From Harmothoe impar (Eukaryota; Annelida; Polychaeta; Phyllodocida; Polynoidae), in the NCBI GenBank assembly GCA_947462335.1, contig OX381720.1, positions 69,501 to 133,500 of the forward strand: 64,000 bases of DNA, in the 5' to 3' direction. Below are positions 1 through 11,392 of the stretch, piece by piece. The notes under the pieces were generated by a model. The model was given only the letters and a program-made list of their open reading frames with translations. It was not told the DNA's origin and did not search any database. Every line of letters begins with the position of its first letter. Position 1 is the stretch's first letter. Position numbers and translations under genes: made by a program.

Positions 1-6
1 GCTGAT

Positions 7-393
7 ATGTTTATTGATCCTACAGGTAAAGATGTGCGCTACAACCTTGCAGAATGTCCCTGCAACTATCCAGCCGCCACAATAACAATCAGAAAAGGGG
101 CCCGGATGTTTGGGGACTCCTCGGACATTGACAATTTGTCGCGGGTAATCCCTGGTGGTTCTGCCACGGCCCCGTCCCGCACACTCACGAGAGGTGTTTA
201 CAAGAGTAAGCTCCCCGACTTTGAGAGCATAAAGTCGATGTGTGAGACAAACATTGTAGACAGGGACATAGACATTTCCCCCCTAGCGTTCTCAGAATAT
301 AGAGCATATCACTGGCCTGATTTTGTGTCTGGAAACATTAACCCAGGTTTGGCAAAAATTGTACACAGCAGTCCGGGACACCAGACTCCCTAA
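7..393 (+). CDS. Unrecognised ORF upstream of DIRS-like RT
   Basis: An open frame of 128 codons that I do not recognise. It lies on the same strand as the DIRS-like RT that follows, so it could be the remains of that element's first (gag-like) ORF, but no Cys/His knuckle or other gag signature is visible. Its 5' end is close to the window edge, so the true start may lie outside. It could equally be a chance ORF. Confidence 0.3.
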   Translation: MFIDPTGKDVRYNLAECPCNYPAATITIRKGARMFGDSSDIDNLSRVIPGGSATAPSRTLTRGVYKSKLPDFESIKSMCETNIVDRDIDISPLAFSEYRAYHWPDFVSGNINPGLAKIVHSSPGHQTP

Positions 394-663
394 TTCAGTG
401 GCGGCACGCCTTCCACTTCCAAACAAGTTAAATGTTGGCGCATGACGTAAACACCTCGCAGACAATTAAAAAATAGAGAACTGTTAGACTTCATCATATA
501 CGGGTTCCCCATTGATTATATGGGACCCGTATCACCCACACAAGACATCCCCAACCATTCTTCAGCTACAATTCATGGCCCACTTGTTGACACATTCATG
601 AAGACCCAGCTCGACTTGGGTGGCCTCAATGGGCTGTATACGGCCCAACCCTTCAGCCCCTAG

Positions 664-1320
664 GCACACGTATCTCCTCTCATGTCCAGCCCTAAGAGGG
701 ACGCAGAGGCCCGCAGAATAATTGCCGACATGATGTTCTAGAAAGAGTCTTCAACAAATGCATACATTCTAAAAAACTCTGTTAATGGTAATCAAAGACA
801 ACACAGTCTCACAGATCAAGCACATCTCAGTAGTATTGACATTAGCAGAGCATACAAGAACTTTCTCTCAGATCCAAGTGACTGGCCCCTGCTGTGTCTG
901 AGGTGGAAAGAGCAGTACTACTTAGACATTTCTGTGCCATTTGGCTCGCGGGCCAGTGCCAACCATATGCAAAGGATAGCCAATGCACTTGTGAAGGTAC
1001 CGGCCCGCCAGGGTATTTTCTGCAGAATGTACCCAGACGACTTAGTAATTGTCTCAAACAACCTTTTAAGCAAGAGAAGAGACTTCAACACTGCTAGGGC
1101 ACTACTCTGAGAGCTGGGATTACCCAAGCCAAAAGATAAGCCGCAATTCCCCGCCCCGTCGGTGAGCTGGCTCGGGGTTATGATTGATGTTCCATCCATG
1201 TCAATCTACAGAAGAAGTGTGATATTATGAAGGCTCAAACAGCTATTAATTGACCAAGAATACTATATACAAATGCTTTGTTCCCGCATACAAGCCGAGG
1301 ACATAGCACACAAACACCTG
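664..1320 (+). pseudogene. DIRS-like reverse transcriptase, broken
   Basis: The translation contains the RT blocks of DIRS/PAT elements: a HVSPLMS-like N-terminal block, then SIDISRAYKNF (block A, with the catalytic Asp of DISRAY), VPFGSRASANHMQRI (block B) and MYPDDLVIVS, which stands where YxDD is expected. A thumb-like SWLGVMIDV motif follows. The Tyr of the YxDD box sits two residues before the DD and is followed by Pro. Stops at several points, for example inside the stretch after the DD box, show the gene is dead. It would have copied the element RNA into DNA. Confidence 0.75.
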
Positions 1321-1560
1321 CTACCTAGTACCTTCACCCACCACTAGTGGCGCTGCACCACCCTATTGTAAATAAGGGGCACACGCTACTAGCCAGCCAG
1401 AGAGAGCTGGGTAGGGTACTAGGTGCATACCATCGTAGACCTTATGTACAATAAACCCAAACTACACACCTAACCGCTGATTGTAGTGTTACTTACTTTC
1501 GTGCATATCAAATCTCAGATATTAGTCCAATGCTAATTGACGATGGCCCAATATGACAGA
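1321..1560. other. Non-coding insertion inside the DIRS-like RT
   Basis: The RT frame is lost near 1320 and related coding sequence resumes near 1568. The block between does not read as RT in any frame I tried. It contains CTAGTACC near the start and the reverse complement GGTACTAG near 1415, so it may be a small insertion, but no clear duplication marks its ends. Confidence 0.3.
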
Positions 1561-1567
1561 AGTACAA

Positions 1568-2086
1568 GGTAAGGCGGCCTTTTATGCCAGAAGGAAGGCC
1601 ATGACCAGAAAGCAGCTACAGAGCCTGCTGTGAGTCCTCTTACACGTCGCCAAATGTGTGAAGCCGGGCAGGCTCTTTGTATCAAGGCTGCTGGACAGTT
1701 TGAGGCGTATGAAGGGAGGATACTTGAACATTAACTCGGACATGCGCAGTGACCTCCGCTGGTTTTCAGAATTCAGCCAATCATGGAACGGGGTCGGGTT
1801 CATCACCTCCACTGAGTACACAAAGACAATATATGTGGATGCCTCCAGGAGTGGAATTAGCGCCTCTGATGGCACAAGTGCCTATGCCGCCCAGGTGGCA
1901 CCAATCAACGATCCTGTAGACAACATAACGTACCTGGAGGTGGTAAATATGGTGGTCAGGGAAGGGTATAGACAAAGTCCTCTCAGAGTGCGCCGGGGCA
2001 TGCTGGATGGTGCAAGCTCTATTCAAAACAGACATCATCTACCAGCATGTCCGGGGCAAAGACAACCAGGTAGCAGACGCATTTAA
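1568..2086 (+). pseudogene. DIRS-like RT thumb / RNase H region
   Basis: The frame reads through a thumb-like segment (RLLDSLRRMKGG) into DLRWFSEFSQSWNGVGF and TIYVDASRSGISA, where YVDAS supplies the first RNase H Asp. It continues in another frame to the typical end IYQHVRGKDNQVADAF near 2035-2085. In this family the HVRGKDN..AD block marks the end of RNase H. There are frameshifts (near 1990) and at least one stop near 1631. The role would be degradation of the RNA strand during reverse transcription. Confidence 0.7.
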
Positions 2087-2280
2087 TGCAACCAGACAAG
2101 CACGAGGGTGTGGTGGTGATGGCGGCACTACTGACTATGTATCACGGCGCACTGAGAAAGTCGGAGGTCCTACCCCAAACCATAAAAGGGTTCAGTGCTA
2201 CATCCCACCTTACAAGAGGAGATCTGAACATGAAGGAAAAATCCATCCTTCTGTGAAACAAGCAAAGAACCTCCAGAAGT

Positions 2281-2572
2281 ACAATGAGATGAAAGTAGTG
2301 ACTTTGAACAGAGGCACAGACCAAGCCCTATGCCTTGTCATTGCCATAGAAACTGTTCTGGAGTTGGTGCCAACACAGCACCCATCGGACCCGTTCTTAA
2401 TGGACCACATCACAAGAGCACCGATCGCAGTCACCTTCATAGAGACTTTATCGAGGGAGACCCTGGAAATGATGCAGATTCCTCCTCAGAAGTACAGCCT
2501 TCACTCCCTCAGGAAGTCAGCTGCGACAATAGCCCACAAGGTGGGCTGCAAAGAGCTAGATATTGAGACATT
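2281..2572 (+). pseudogene. Tyrosine recombinase C-terminal part, truncated
   Basis: The frame reads about 95 residues of a DIRS-type tyrosine recombinase, including YSLHSLRKSAATIAHKVGC, which holds the conserved HxxR of the catalytic R-H-R-Y set. The catalytic Tyr should follow about 25-35 residues later, but the frame enters the TTC microsatellite at 2571 first, so the active site is incomplete. An earlier Arg box is not convincingly seen. The recombinase would have integrated the circular DNA copy of the element. Confidence 0.7.
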
Positions 2573-2961
2573 CTTCTTCTTCTTCTTCTTCTTCTTCTTC
2601 TTCTTCTTCTTCTTCTTCTTCTTCTTCTTCTTCTTCTTCTTCTTCTTCTTCTTCTTCTTCTTCTTCTTCTTCTTCTTCTTCTTCTTCTTCTTCTTCTTCT
2701 TCTTCTTCTTCTTCTTCTTCTTCTTCTTCTTCTTCTTCTTCTTCTTCTTCTTCTTCTTCTTCTTCTTCTTCTTCTTCTTCTTCTTCTTCTTCTTCTTCTT
2801 CTTCTTCTTCTTCTTCTTCTTCTTCTTCTTCTTCTTCTTCTTCTTCTTCTTCTTCTTCTTCTTCTTCTTCTTCTTCTTCTTCTTCTTCTTCTTCTTCTTC
2901 TTCTTCTTCTTCTTCTTCTTCTTCTTCTTCTTCTTCTTCTTCTTCTTCTTCTTCTTCTTCT
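2571..2961 (+). repeat. (TTC)n / (GAA)n microsatellite, about 130 units
   Basis: About 390 bp of essentially uninterrupted TTC. Long open frames of polyPhe, polySer or polyLeu here are products of the repeat, not genes. The tract starts exactly where the DIRS-like recombinase frame stops. Pure GAA/TTC tracts of this length can form triplex DNA. Confidence 0.97.
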
Positions 2962-3417
2962 TTATTTATTCACTCATTAATGTCTGTTGTAAAACAAACA
3001 TCACAATTTCATTCGTACATAATAATAATTGTACAATACAATAAATCGTATTATCCCACTCCTGTCTCTCTCATTGATTTCATTGGGAGGGATACATTAA
3101 TGGGGGTAGCATAGAGAGGGCAATTGTCTCTTTGTGAATTCACTCAGATGTGCTTCCTATGCTATGGGCAAATTGAACACATTATAAACTCCAATATCTT
3201 AATTTTTTTAAATTTTTTAATGCCAAAAGGCCCCAGAGGGGCCCTGGTGGTGAGCCTGCGAACTACCAGGTTGAGGCATTATGTTGTTTTCATTTGACAG
3301 GAAGTCAGTACGGGTGCCGCCATTTTGTTTTTAAGGGGGCCACCATTTTGTTTTAAGGTGTCACAACACAAATTTATGAAAATAATGATGACATTAATAT
3401 TAATCAACCTTTGATAG
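2962..3417. other. No gene seen; AT-rich spacer with short palindrome
   Basis: No coding signal. Around 3230-3250 there is a GC-rich inverted motif (GGCCCCAGAGGGGCC) near the left edge of the satellite. Confidence 0.5.
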
Positions 3418-4205
3418 GTCCTGAGGTTGATTAAAATCATGCCTATCCCCCCCAACATGGACCAAAGTAAATTCAATGGTTCTATTGGTTTGTTCCTGAT
3501 GCAGCTGGTTGCATAGCAACAGCTATTCTAATTGTTTATCTGCCTAGCAACACACATGTCCATGCTGCTGAGGTTGATAATAAGCATACGTACCCCCCTA
3601 AAAAGGACCCAAGGAATTCAATGGTTTTATTGGTTTGTTGCTTAGACAGCTGATTGCTTAGCTACAGCTATTATAATTGTTTATCTGCCTAGCAACACAC
3701 ATTTCGATGCTCCTGAGGTTGATTATAATTATACCTACGTCCCCTATAATGGCCCCAAGGAATTCAATGGTTTTATTGGTTTGTTGCTAAGACAGCTGAT
3801 TGCCTAGCAACAGCTATTATGATTGTTTATCTGCCTAGCAACACACATTTCCATGGTCCTGAGATTGATTATAATCATATATCCCCCCCCCCCCCTAAAA
3901 TGGACCCAAGGAATTCAATGGTTCTATTGGTTTATTGCTGATGCCGCTGGATGCTTAGCAACAGCTATTCTAATTGTTTATCTGCCTAGCAACACACATT
4001 TCCATGCTCCTGAGGTTGATTTAATCATACTTATGCCTCCTAAAATGGACCCAAGGAATTCAATGGTTCTATTGGTTTGTTGCTAAGACAGCTGATTACT
4101 AGCAACACCTATTCTAATTGTTTATCTGCCTAGCAACACACATTTCCATAGTTCTGAGGTTGATATGATCATATCTACCCCCCTAACATGGACCCAAGGA
4201 ATTCA
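3418..4205 (+). repeat. Satellite of about 146 bp, 5-6 diverged copies
   Basis: The landmark CTGAGGTTGAT recurs near 3420, 3568, 3713, 3859, 4011 and 4153, and CAATGGTTNTATTGG recurs near 3473, 3620, 3764, 3917 and 4061, giving a period of about 144-152 bp. Each unit also carries the phrase CTGCCTAGCAACACACAT. Units differ at many sites, so the array is old. Small ORFs across it are accidental. Confidence 0.92.
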
Positions 4206-4318
4206 TAGAAACTACCATATTTAAAGTTACATTATCCTCCCACCCTGTTTATTTGGCGTCTTGAATTGGTCACCTTCAAATATACCAACCACGTAGACAT
4301 TATGTTCCTTCAAATGCA

Positions 4319-4386
4319 AGAATTGCGGTTGTTGCTGCGTATAAAAATGCCTGAGGCATTTTTTTACGAGGCAACAACTGCAATTT
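4319..4386. repeat. Imperfect ~65-bp hairpin
   Basis: The left arm AATTGCGGTTGTTGC...TAAAAATGCC pairs with the right arm GGCATTTTTTTACGAGGC...GCAATT around a short centre TGA. Arms are about 30 nt with a few mismatches. It could be a small foldback MITE; no flanking duplication was resolved. Confidence 0.6.
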
Positions 4387-4676
4387 TTGTTTAATGTAAT
4401 GTTTTTTCTGGTTTTGGGTTGGGCTCCTATATTAAAAAATTATGGTGGTGCCCATATTCTCCAGGCTCCAGAGGGCCTTTTGGGGAGATATTGACTACAA
4501 ATAATTGGCGTGTACTTAAGTCGCTATAAACCTAATTATTTTTCATGCACTATAACAGAAAAATATACATGAATTAACATATAATTTGCAAGCGGTCACA
4601 TGGTAGACAAGTGGGAGAAATATACAGGAGTGATAGTGTAATCTATAGATAAGAGATGCAGGAAATCGATATGAGA
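4387..4676. other. Probable 3' untranslated region of the LINE
   Basis: No ORF. The segment lies directly downstream of the LINE stop codon (minus strand), so it is probably the LINE 3' UTR. I saw no clear poly(A) or short tandem tail that would fix the end. Confidence 0.4.
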
Positions 4677-5068
4677 TTATTTTCTAAGGGAGGCTAGGAA
4701 TTTCTTCCTATTGGCTTTGAAATCATCTAGAGTGGGTATACACCTATCGTTTACCCCTAGATCATTCCAAAGGGTGGCACATTTGTAATTAACGCTTCTT
4801 TTGAAGGCTTGAATTCTTTTGTGATAGGTTTTAAGAACAGGGCCATCATGCAATCTGGTTTCCCTGGCTTGAACAGTCAGACGATTTGGATTTTTTTTCA
4901 TTGGGTAAGCATGAATGGCTATTTGTTTTTGCCTCCTGTCTTCAAGGAAATTAATTTTGCCATCTTTATGAATGTTTTCAATTGAGGTTCTAGAGGGTGA
5001 ATAAAGGGCTATTTTTAGCCCTCTATTCTGTAATCTCTGTAGCTTTGTTAGCAGGGTTTGGTTAGTAT
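4677..5068 (-). pseudogene. C-terminus of LINE reverse transcriptase, 3' fragment
   Basis: The minus strand reads LTKLQRLQNRGLKIALYS, then a basic region, then FKRSVNYKCATLWNDLGV and a stop at 4677. This is the usual C-terminal part of CR1/Jockey-type LINE polyproteins (LQRxQNRxLRI ... ATLWNxL). The frame upstream does not start here: it continues at 28642, on the far side of the E1 element, where YQSRILAHLEYGGIIVHN is the preceding coding sequence. The break is at 5068, next to the E1 LTR. Confidence 0.85.
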
Positions 5069-6090
5069 TGTAGAGGTTGTGGAAGTATTACGCGAACACA
5101 GGTTCCAAATTCGATTTGAATGCAACAGGTTTATTCAGTCACGATCGTAGCCTTAAAGTAACACGAAGGTTTGCTCGGTTCACTTGGTTTAACCACTCGA
5201 AGATGTATAGCGTTCTACCGGTAGTTCGAAGTCAGTGGAGCTGGATGATCTGGTCCTGAGCCAGCATGACTGGTGCAGGAGCCAGAGGGTTGGAGGGGTG
5301 TAGGTGTCAATAGTATAGTTTATAATAATATAAGACATTCCAAATCCTTCAGGACCTAGATTATGGACTAAATACCATTCTCATCGTGTGACCGGAACTA
5401 ACACCTTCCTGTCACCATACTTTCCCACAGAGCAGCTCAGAACACTCATTTAACCCCTATCTGTAGTCTATACAAATAATTGTCCCACGCATAGAACCAG
5501 ACTATTGGAATGCATGGGAACGCAGCTCCCATCAACTAATTAACACATTTCCATGGACATGTATCCATGCCCTCCATGCGCATGTCCTATGATCCATGTA
5601 GATATAAACATCATGCATGCAGGACCGACTGTCAGAGTGTGGCCCTCCAGCCTAGAGATAACACCTCCAAATAGCTCCCATCTATACTGTCACCACTCTC
5701 ACATATAGACATGTCATTACTATGTGCCAAAGTATATAAAAGATGAAGAACTATGTTTCAGTGTTTTGTTGATTCTTTTACCCATGTCAAAGACTTGACA
5801 TAGGTGCCCCGATCGAAAAGGTAACGAAGGTATCGAAAGGTGTGGGTCAGAGCTCGTCCTGGGACGAAATCCCTGAGGTAGCCAACCTGGGCCTCTTATA
5901 TACCCTTAGCGCGGACCAAGCAGTGTTGACGTGGCACTCCACCGGAGTGCCGTCTGGAGTGCCCTGCCTGGCTCCGCTACCGGATAACTGAAAGGACATG
6001 GCGTAGGTGTTGCCACCTAGTGTCCGAAGGAGGCACTTCCCGCTCTGACTCCACGGACCTATATGTACACGTATTATTCATGCCCCTACA
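5069..6090 (-). repeat. E1 3' LTR (left copy), interrupted by solo LTR
   Basis: It starts TGTAGAGG and ends GCCCCTACA. It matches the other LTR over TTGTGGAAGTATNACGCG, GTTTGCTCGGTTCACTTGG and GTTGCCACCTAGTGTCCG. Without the 496-bp solo LTR and its 4-bp duplication it is about 522 bp. It has about 70 bp near 5930-6000 (a small hairpin GGCACTCCACCGGAGTGCC) that the other copy lacks. Confidence 0.85.
5305..5800. mobile_element. Solo LTR (496 bp) inside the E1 LTR
   Basis: Bounded by TGTCAA and TTGACA, a TG...CA-type inverted end, and flanked by TAGG at 5301-5304 and 5801-5804. The other E1 LTR reads straight through this site, which proves it is an insertion. It contains a TATA-like TATATAAAAG near 5732. 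No internal retroelement coding is present, so it is a solo LTR left by recombination. Confidence 0.85.
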
Positions 6091-6105
6091 TCACCCCCAC
6101 CAGAT
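6091..6105 (-). promoter_or_regulatory. E1 polypurine tract
   Basis: On the minus strand CTGGTGGGGGTGA lies immediately before the LTR start TGTAGGGG. This is the expected primer site for plus-strand DNA synthesis. The E3 element has the matching CTGGTAGGGGGTAG next to its LTR. Confidence 0.7.
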
Positions 6106-7090
6106 TATAACAAGGGTTGAACACATCTGATATGATATACGACTCGAACATAGGAGAATAATATCAGTGTACATAATGACATCAATTGTATAGATTTGAA
6201 GGTTCTAATTATGTTCTGCCTGAACATGTAGAAAGTAGAACTGGATCTAGCTTGACCTGTTACACCCAAACAACATTTATACATTTTATGTACATAACAG
6301 GGATCTCATAGATCCAACATCATAATGACAAGATAGATAAGTGAGTATCCATCTATAATAAAGATACAAATACATGTTCTATACTTCTCTTTTTTTCTTA
6401 ACGACCGAGATCACAGCTTTTTATGGTTTTGATGAGATTGCTTATAAGAATATGGTATTATTTATCATTACTCTTTAAGGTAGGTCAGAAATGCACTTGA
6501 AGTGACTTTTAGGACGGACTGACACAGAAGTAGTGGTTCCAAAATATTTATATGGGCGAACCGTCCCTGGAGGGGTAATTATATGACCTATTGTATAATC
6601 AAAAATACATGGAACCAACATAAGTGTGAAGTTAACTTTTACAACCAAGGAATGTCTTATAATATGTTTTTACCTGAGGTAAATAATATATGACACTAAA
6701 AGAATAAATGTAGTTTTGAAATTTGAATACCGGTTGTTATTTCCAAAAAGAAATTTGGATACAAAGGTAGGTATTGAACATTATTTAGTTGTTGGTTCGA
6801 ATTATGAGGGTACCAGATAAGTAGCCGCTCATAGTAGACAGTATAACTTACACCTGGAACTTTCGAAGTATTATTACTTTCCCTCTTTTTATACATGTAG
6901 ACAACGAAGACATTTATACACCCAACGAATGAACATCAAATATACATCTTATAACCGGTCTGCTATTCTCGAATCATGATTTCAATCATGGACGTTTGTA
7001 ATTACGAACACAATGGATTATTATGCCATCATCGAAACACAATACACACAAGTCATAAGATGCAGTTGAACATACATACATACGAACACT
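6106..7090 (-). other. E1 3' untranslated region
   Basis: AT-rich, no convincing ORF, lying between the end of ORF3 and the PPT. The E3 element has a similar non-coding stretch of about 0.87 kb at the same place. Confidence 0.5.
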
Positions 7091-8332
7091 TCACAAGTCT
7101 TTGATAATGGCTTGTAGTTCCTCGCGAGTTCCACTCCACTGAGTGAGTCCGATTCCGAACACCCGGATAAACTTGATGTTTAGGGCCTTCATCGTTGAAG
7201 CCTGCTCGTCAAGAGTATCCTCCGCTGCATTTTGAAAGGCCCGGGCCGTCTTGAGTTCTCGTTTCGTATTCTCTAGTCTTTTGGTGAGCTCGGTCACCTT
7301 GCCAGGTTCTGGCTGCTTGTCGATACGCTGCTTGTCGAAGATCAGTCTTAATCGTTCCACCTCTTTGCCTTGCATGGCTATGGCATAGTCTGCAGATGCC
7401 CTACTCACCCAAGTGGCACACTGTTGCATGGCAGCTTGCTGCTCATGCAACCATCGTTCGTACAAATCCTTACTGCATCACTACTGCATCCGGGGCCTTC
7501 TCTGGCTCGAAGTAGTCTTTTGGGATGTGCACGGCGGGACAAAGGTTCCCGCGACTGACCATCAGCTCATACCACCTTTCCGGATTAACTGATGATTCCT
7601 CATGCACTACGGGCCTGGAGGGCACGGTAGCTGTGGTAGTGGTTGTCAAGGTCACTGGAGAAGGGACAGTTGTTGCCGTCGCCTCTGGAGCAGTCGTAGT
7701 TGGTGTGGTGGTGACCGGGTTCGAAGTAGTCACTGGGGCTGGGTCCACCACAGTCTCAGTCTTTACATTTTCCAAACTCGAAGTCACTGTAGAGGTGGGG
7801 GTTTTACGCCCACCCTTCTTACTGGAGCTGCTGACTTCCGGACTTGTCTTTTCCACCACCTGGGGGGTGTGGATGGTGGCAGTGACCACCAAGTCCTTCT
7901 TCCCAGGCAAGACATAGTTCTCGGAGTCAGCTATCTTGACATTTCGGGAATCTGGCCGACAAAGGGCATCCTCTACAGGGATACCCGAAGGGAAGTTCTT
8001 GTAGGGATCTCTCTGGGTCTGCTGCTCTAGACCAGGAAGGTCCATCAAAGGGTACTCAGTCCTGCTAGCCAGCTTACCAGGAGTCGGGGGGCGAAGGGTT
8101 TGGAGGTTGGAGCGACCCTTTGGGGCCGAGAAGTCCGGACCATAATCAGGTCGTAGGCCCTGGAGTGGGGACCGGTGCTAGATTGTCACTTCTTGCCCTC
8201 TTCCTGGAGTTGGGGCTCGAGGGGATGAATCTTCTGACTTGACTTTCTTACAGTCAGGTTCAGAAGTGGCCGGACTTCTGTTTGCCTCACTACGCTTCCC
8301 TGTGAGGGGGTTTAAAGTCCTCCAGGCAGCCG
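7091..8332 (-). pseudogene. E1 ORF3, C-terminal part (Ser/Thr-rich linker and coiled coil)
   Basis: Read on the minus strand, this continues ORF3 beyond the foldback insertion. A charged segment (SEPDCKKVKSEDSSPRAPT, ending in a stop near 8178) is followed by a Thr/Val/Pro-rich low-complexity region (about 7580-7900) and a segment ending in HIPKDYFEPEKAPDAVV. After a frame change at 7465-7470 there is a heptad-like coiled coil of about 120 residues with the end motif FIRVFGIGLTQWSG. The same end motif occurs in E2 (FFGEFGLKLTDWE) and E3 (FESCFGHEMSEWDG), so this is a conserved domain. Function unknown; no signal peptide or membrane helix, so it does not look like an env protein. Confidence 0.65.
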
Positions 8333-8559
8333 TGTGGGGCCCTTATCCCTCAAACGAGCCCTTAACCCTCAAACGAGTATCCGTTTGAGGGTTAAGGGCA
8401 CACCCCGGGCCCTTATCCCTCAAATATGGCGTTAAAGCACAAACGGCCTTATCCCTCAAACGGCCTTATCCCTCAAACGGCCTTATCCCTCAAACGGCCT
8501 TAACCCTCAAACGGCCTTATCCCTCAAACGGCCTTAACCATAACTCTTCCACCAGGAAT

Positions 8560-10515
8560 ATAAGGGCACTATATAGTGTTTGAGGGATAAGGGCAAGTTA
8601 ATATTTTAGGCCAGTTAGGTATATAGGATCACTATATAGCGTTTGAGGGATAAGGGCAAGTTGATATTTTAGGCCAGTTAGGTGTATAGGATCACTATAT
8701 ATAGTGTTTGAGGCATAAGGGCAAGTTAATATGTTGGACTAGTTAGGAATATTAGGGCACTATATAGTGTTTGAGGCATAAGGGCAGATTATTCTTTTAG
8801 TACAAATAGGTATATTAGATGACTATGTAATGTTTGAGGCGTAAGGGCAAGTTGATATTTTGGACTAGTTAGCTATCTAAGATCACTATGAAGCGTTTGA
8901 GGTATATAGGATCATTATATAGCGTTTGAGGGATAAGGGCAAGTTGATATTTTAGGCCAGTTAGGTATATAGGATCATTATATAGCTTTTGAGGGATAAG
9001 GGCAAGTTGATATTTTAGACCAGTTAGGTATATAGGATCACTATATAGTGTTTGAGGCATAAGGGCAAGTTAATATTTTGGACTAGTTAGGAATATTAGA
9101 GCACTATATAGTGTTTGAGGGATAAGGACAAGTTGATATTTGAGGCCAGTTAGGTGTGAAGGATCACTATATATAGTGTTTAAGGCATAAGTTCAAGTTA
9201 ATAGTTTGGACCAGTTAGGAATATTAGAGCACTATATAGTGTTTGAGGGATAAGAGCAAGTTGATATTTTAGGCCAGTTAGGTATATAGGATCACTATAT
9301 AGCGTTTGAGGGATAAGGCAAAGTTGATATTTTAGGCCAGTTAGGTACATAGGATTGTTATATAGCGTTTGAGGGATAAGGGCAAGTTGATATTTTAGGC
9401 CACTTAGGTATATAGGATCATTATATATAGCGTTTGAGGGATAAGGGCAAGTTAATATTTTAGGCCAGTTAGGTATATAGGATCACTATATAGCGTTTGA
9501 GGGATAAGGGCAAGTTGATATTTTAGGCCAGTTAGGTGTATAGGATCACTATATATAGTGTTTGAGGCATAAGGACAAGTTAATATGTTGGACTAGTTAG
9601 GAATATTAGGGCACTATATAGTGTTTGAGGGATAAGGGCAGATTATTCTTTTAGTACAAATAGGTATATTAGATGACTATGTAATGTTTGAGGCGTAAGG
9701 GCAAGTTGATATTTTGGACTAGTTAGCTATCTAAGATCACTATGTAGCGTTTGAGGGATAAGGGCAAGTTGATATTTTAGGCCAGTTAGGTATATTAGAG
9801 CACTATATAGCGTTTGAGGGATAAGGGCAAGTTGATATTTTAGACCAGTTAGGTATATAGGATCACTATATAGTGTTTGAGGCATAAGGGCAAGTTAATA
9901 TTTTGGACTAGTTAGGAATATTAGAGCACTATATAGTGTTTGAGGGATAAGGACAAGTTGATATTTGAGGCCAGTTAGGTGTGAAGGATCACTATATAGT
10001 GTTTGAGGCATAAGTTCAAGTTAATATTTTGGACCAGTTAGGAATATTAGAGCACTATATAGTGTTTGAGGGATAAGAGCAAGTTGATATTTTAGGCCAG
10101 TTAGGTATATAGGATCACTATATAGCGTTTGAGGGATAAGACAAAGTTGATATTTTAGGCCAGTTAGGTACATAGGATTGTTATATAGCGTTTGAGGGAT
10201 AAGGGCAAGTTGATATTTTAGGCCACTTAGGTATATATAGGATCATTATATAGCGTTTGAGGGATAAGGGCAAGTTGATATTTTAGGCCAGTTAGGTGTA
10301 TAGGATCACTATATAGCGTTTGAGGGATAAGGGCAAGTTGATATTTTAGGCCAGTTAGGTACATAGGATTGTTATATAGCATTTGAGGGATAAGGGCAAG
10401 TTGATATTTTAGGCCAGTTAGTATATATGGGGATCAGTTTATAGCGTTTGAGGGATAAGGGCAAGTTAATATTTTAGGCCACTAAGGTATATAGGATCAT
10501 TATATAGCTTTGAGG
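8560..10515 (-). repeat. 63-bp tandem array, left arm
   Basis: About 30 units of the form GTTTGAGGGATAAGGGCAAG...ATATAGC. Variants alternate GGGATAAGGG with GGCATAAGGG. Higher-order copies are visible: the block at 8700-9340 largely recurs at 9545-10190, which suggests segmental duplication of several units. ORFs here (for example 8869-9060) are periodic artefacts. Confidence 0.92.
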
Positions 10516-10529
10516 GATAAGGGATCAGC

Positions 10530-11392
10530 TTGCCCTTATGCCTCAAACACTAAACAGCTGTCTCATAGACCTAACAGCTCTAAAATATCAACCTGCCTTT
10601 ATCCCTCAAACACTACATAGTGATCTCAAATACCTAACTGCCATAAAATATCAACTTGCCCTTATCCCTCAAACGCTATATAATGGTCTTTTATACCTCA
10701 CTGCTCCAAAATATCATCCTGCCCTTATCCCTCAAACCCTATATAGTGAGCTCTTCACCTAGTATCCCCTGTGTATCAACCTGCCCTTATCCCTCAAACG
10801 CTATGTAGTGATCTTATATACCTATCTTGCCTATAATATTAGCTTGCCCTTATGTCTCAAACACTAAACAGTGATCTAATAGACCTAACTGCTCTAAAAT
10901 ATCAACCTGCCCTTATCTCTCAAACATTATATAGTGATCCTACATACCTAAATTGCCTGAAACATCAACTTGCCCTTATCCCTCAAACGCTATATAGTAA
11001 TCCTATATACCTACCTTACCTGAAATATCAACCTGCCCTTATCCCTCAAACGCTATATAGTGATCCTGCATACCTAAATTGCCTGAAAAATCAACTTGCC
11101 CTTATCCCTCAAACGCTATTATAGTTATCCTATATATCTACTATACCTGAAATATCACCTTCCCTTATCCCTCATACACTATATAGTGATCCTACATACC
11201 TAAATTGCCTGAAACAGCAACTTGACCTTATCCCTCAAACGCTATATAGTGATTTTATATACCTAACTGGCATATCACATCAGCTTGCCCTTATCCCTCA
11301 AACCCTATATAATTGTCTAATATACATAGCTTAACTGAAATATTAACCTGCCCTTATCCCTCAAACGCTATATAGTGATCCTACATACCTAA
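10530..11392 (+). repeat. 63-bp tandem array, right arm part 1
   Basis: The same unit as the left arm, in the opposite orientation (CCCTTATCCCTCAAACGCTA...). The switch point is near 10515-10530. The array is interrupted at 11392 by the AACGTT-rich element and resumes at 14066 with the unit in register (TACCTAA then AAATTGCC). Confidence 0.92.

Larger units (their letters stand above)
1..2572 (+). mobile_element. DIRS-like tyrosine-recombinase retrotransposon remnant
   Basis: A decayed element whose pieces appear in the order reverse transcriptase (about 664-1320), RNase H (about 1568-2086) and the end of a tyrosine recombinase (to 2572). This order, with a recombinase in place of an integrase, is that of DIRS/PAT-type retroelements. 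The reading frame is broken by stops and frameshifts. The 5' side runs off or decays before position 1, and the 3' side is cut by a TTC microsatellite, so no terminal repeats are visible. About 1321-1560 does not translate as RT and may be a small insertion. The element differs clearly from the Ngaro-type copies at 33690 and 51334. Confidence 0.75.

Noticed and set aside
2563..3114. Open frames of polySer or polyPhe across the TTC tract
   Set aside because: They are translations of a simple triplet repeat with no independent coding signal.
7525..7917. Plus-strand Val-rich frame
   Set aside because: Shadow of the Thr/Val/Pro-rich E1 ORF3 frame on the minus strand.
8869..11124. Small repetitive ORFs (MPQTLYSDPIYLTGLKYQ-type)
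   Set aside because: Periodic artefacts of the 63-bp satellite (21 codons per unit).
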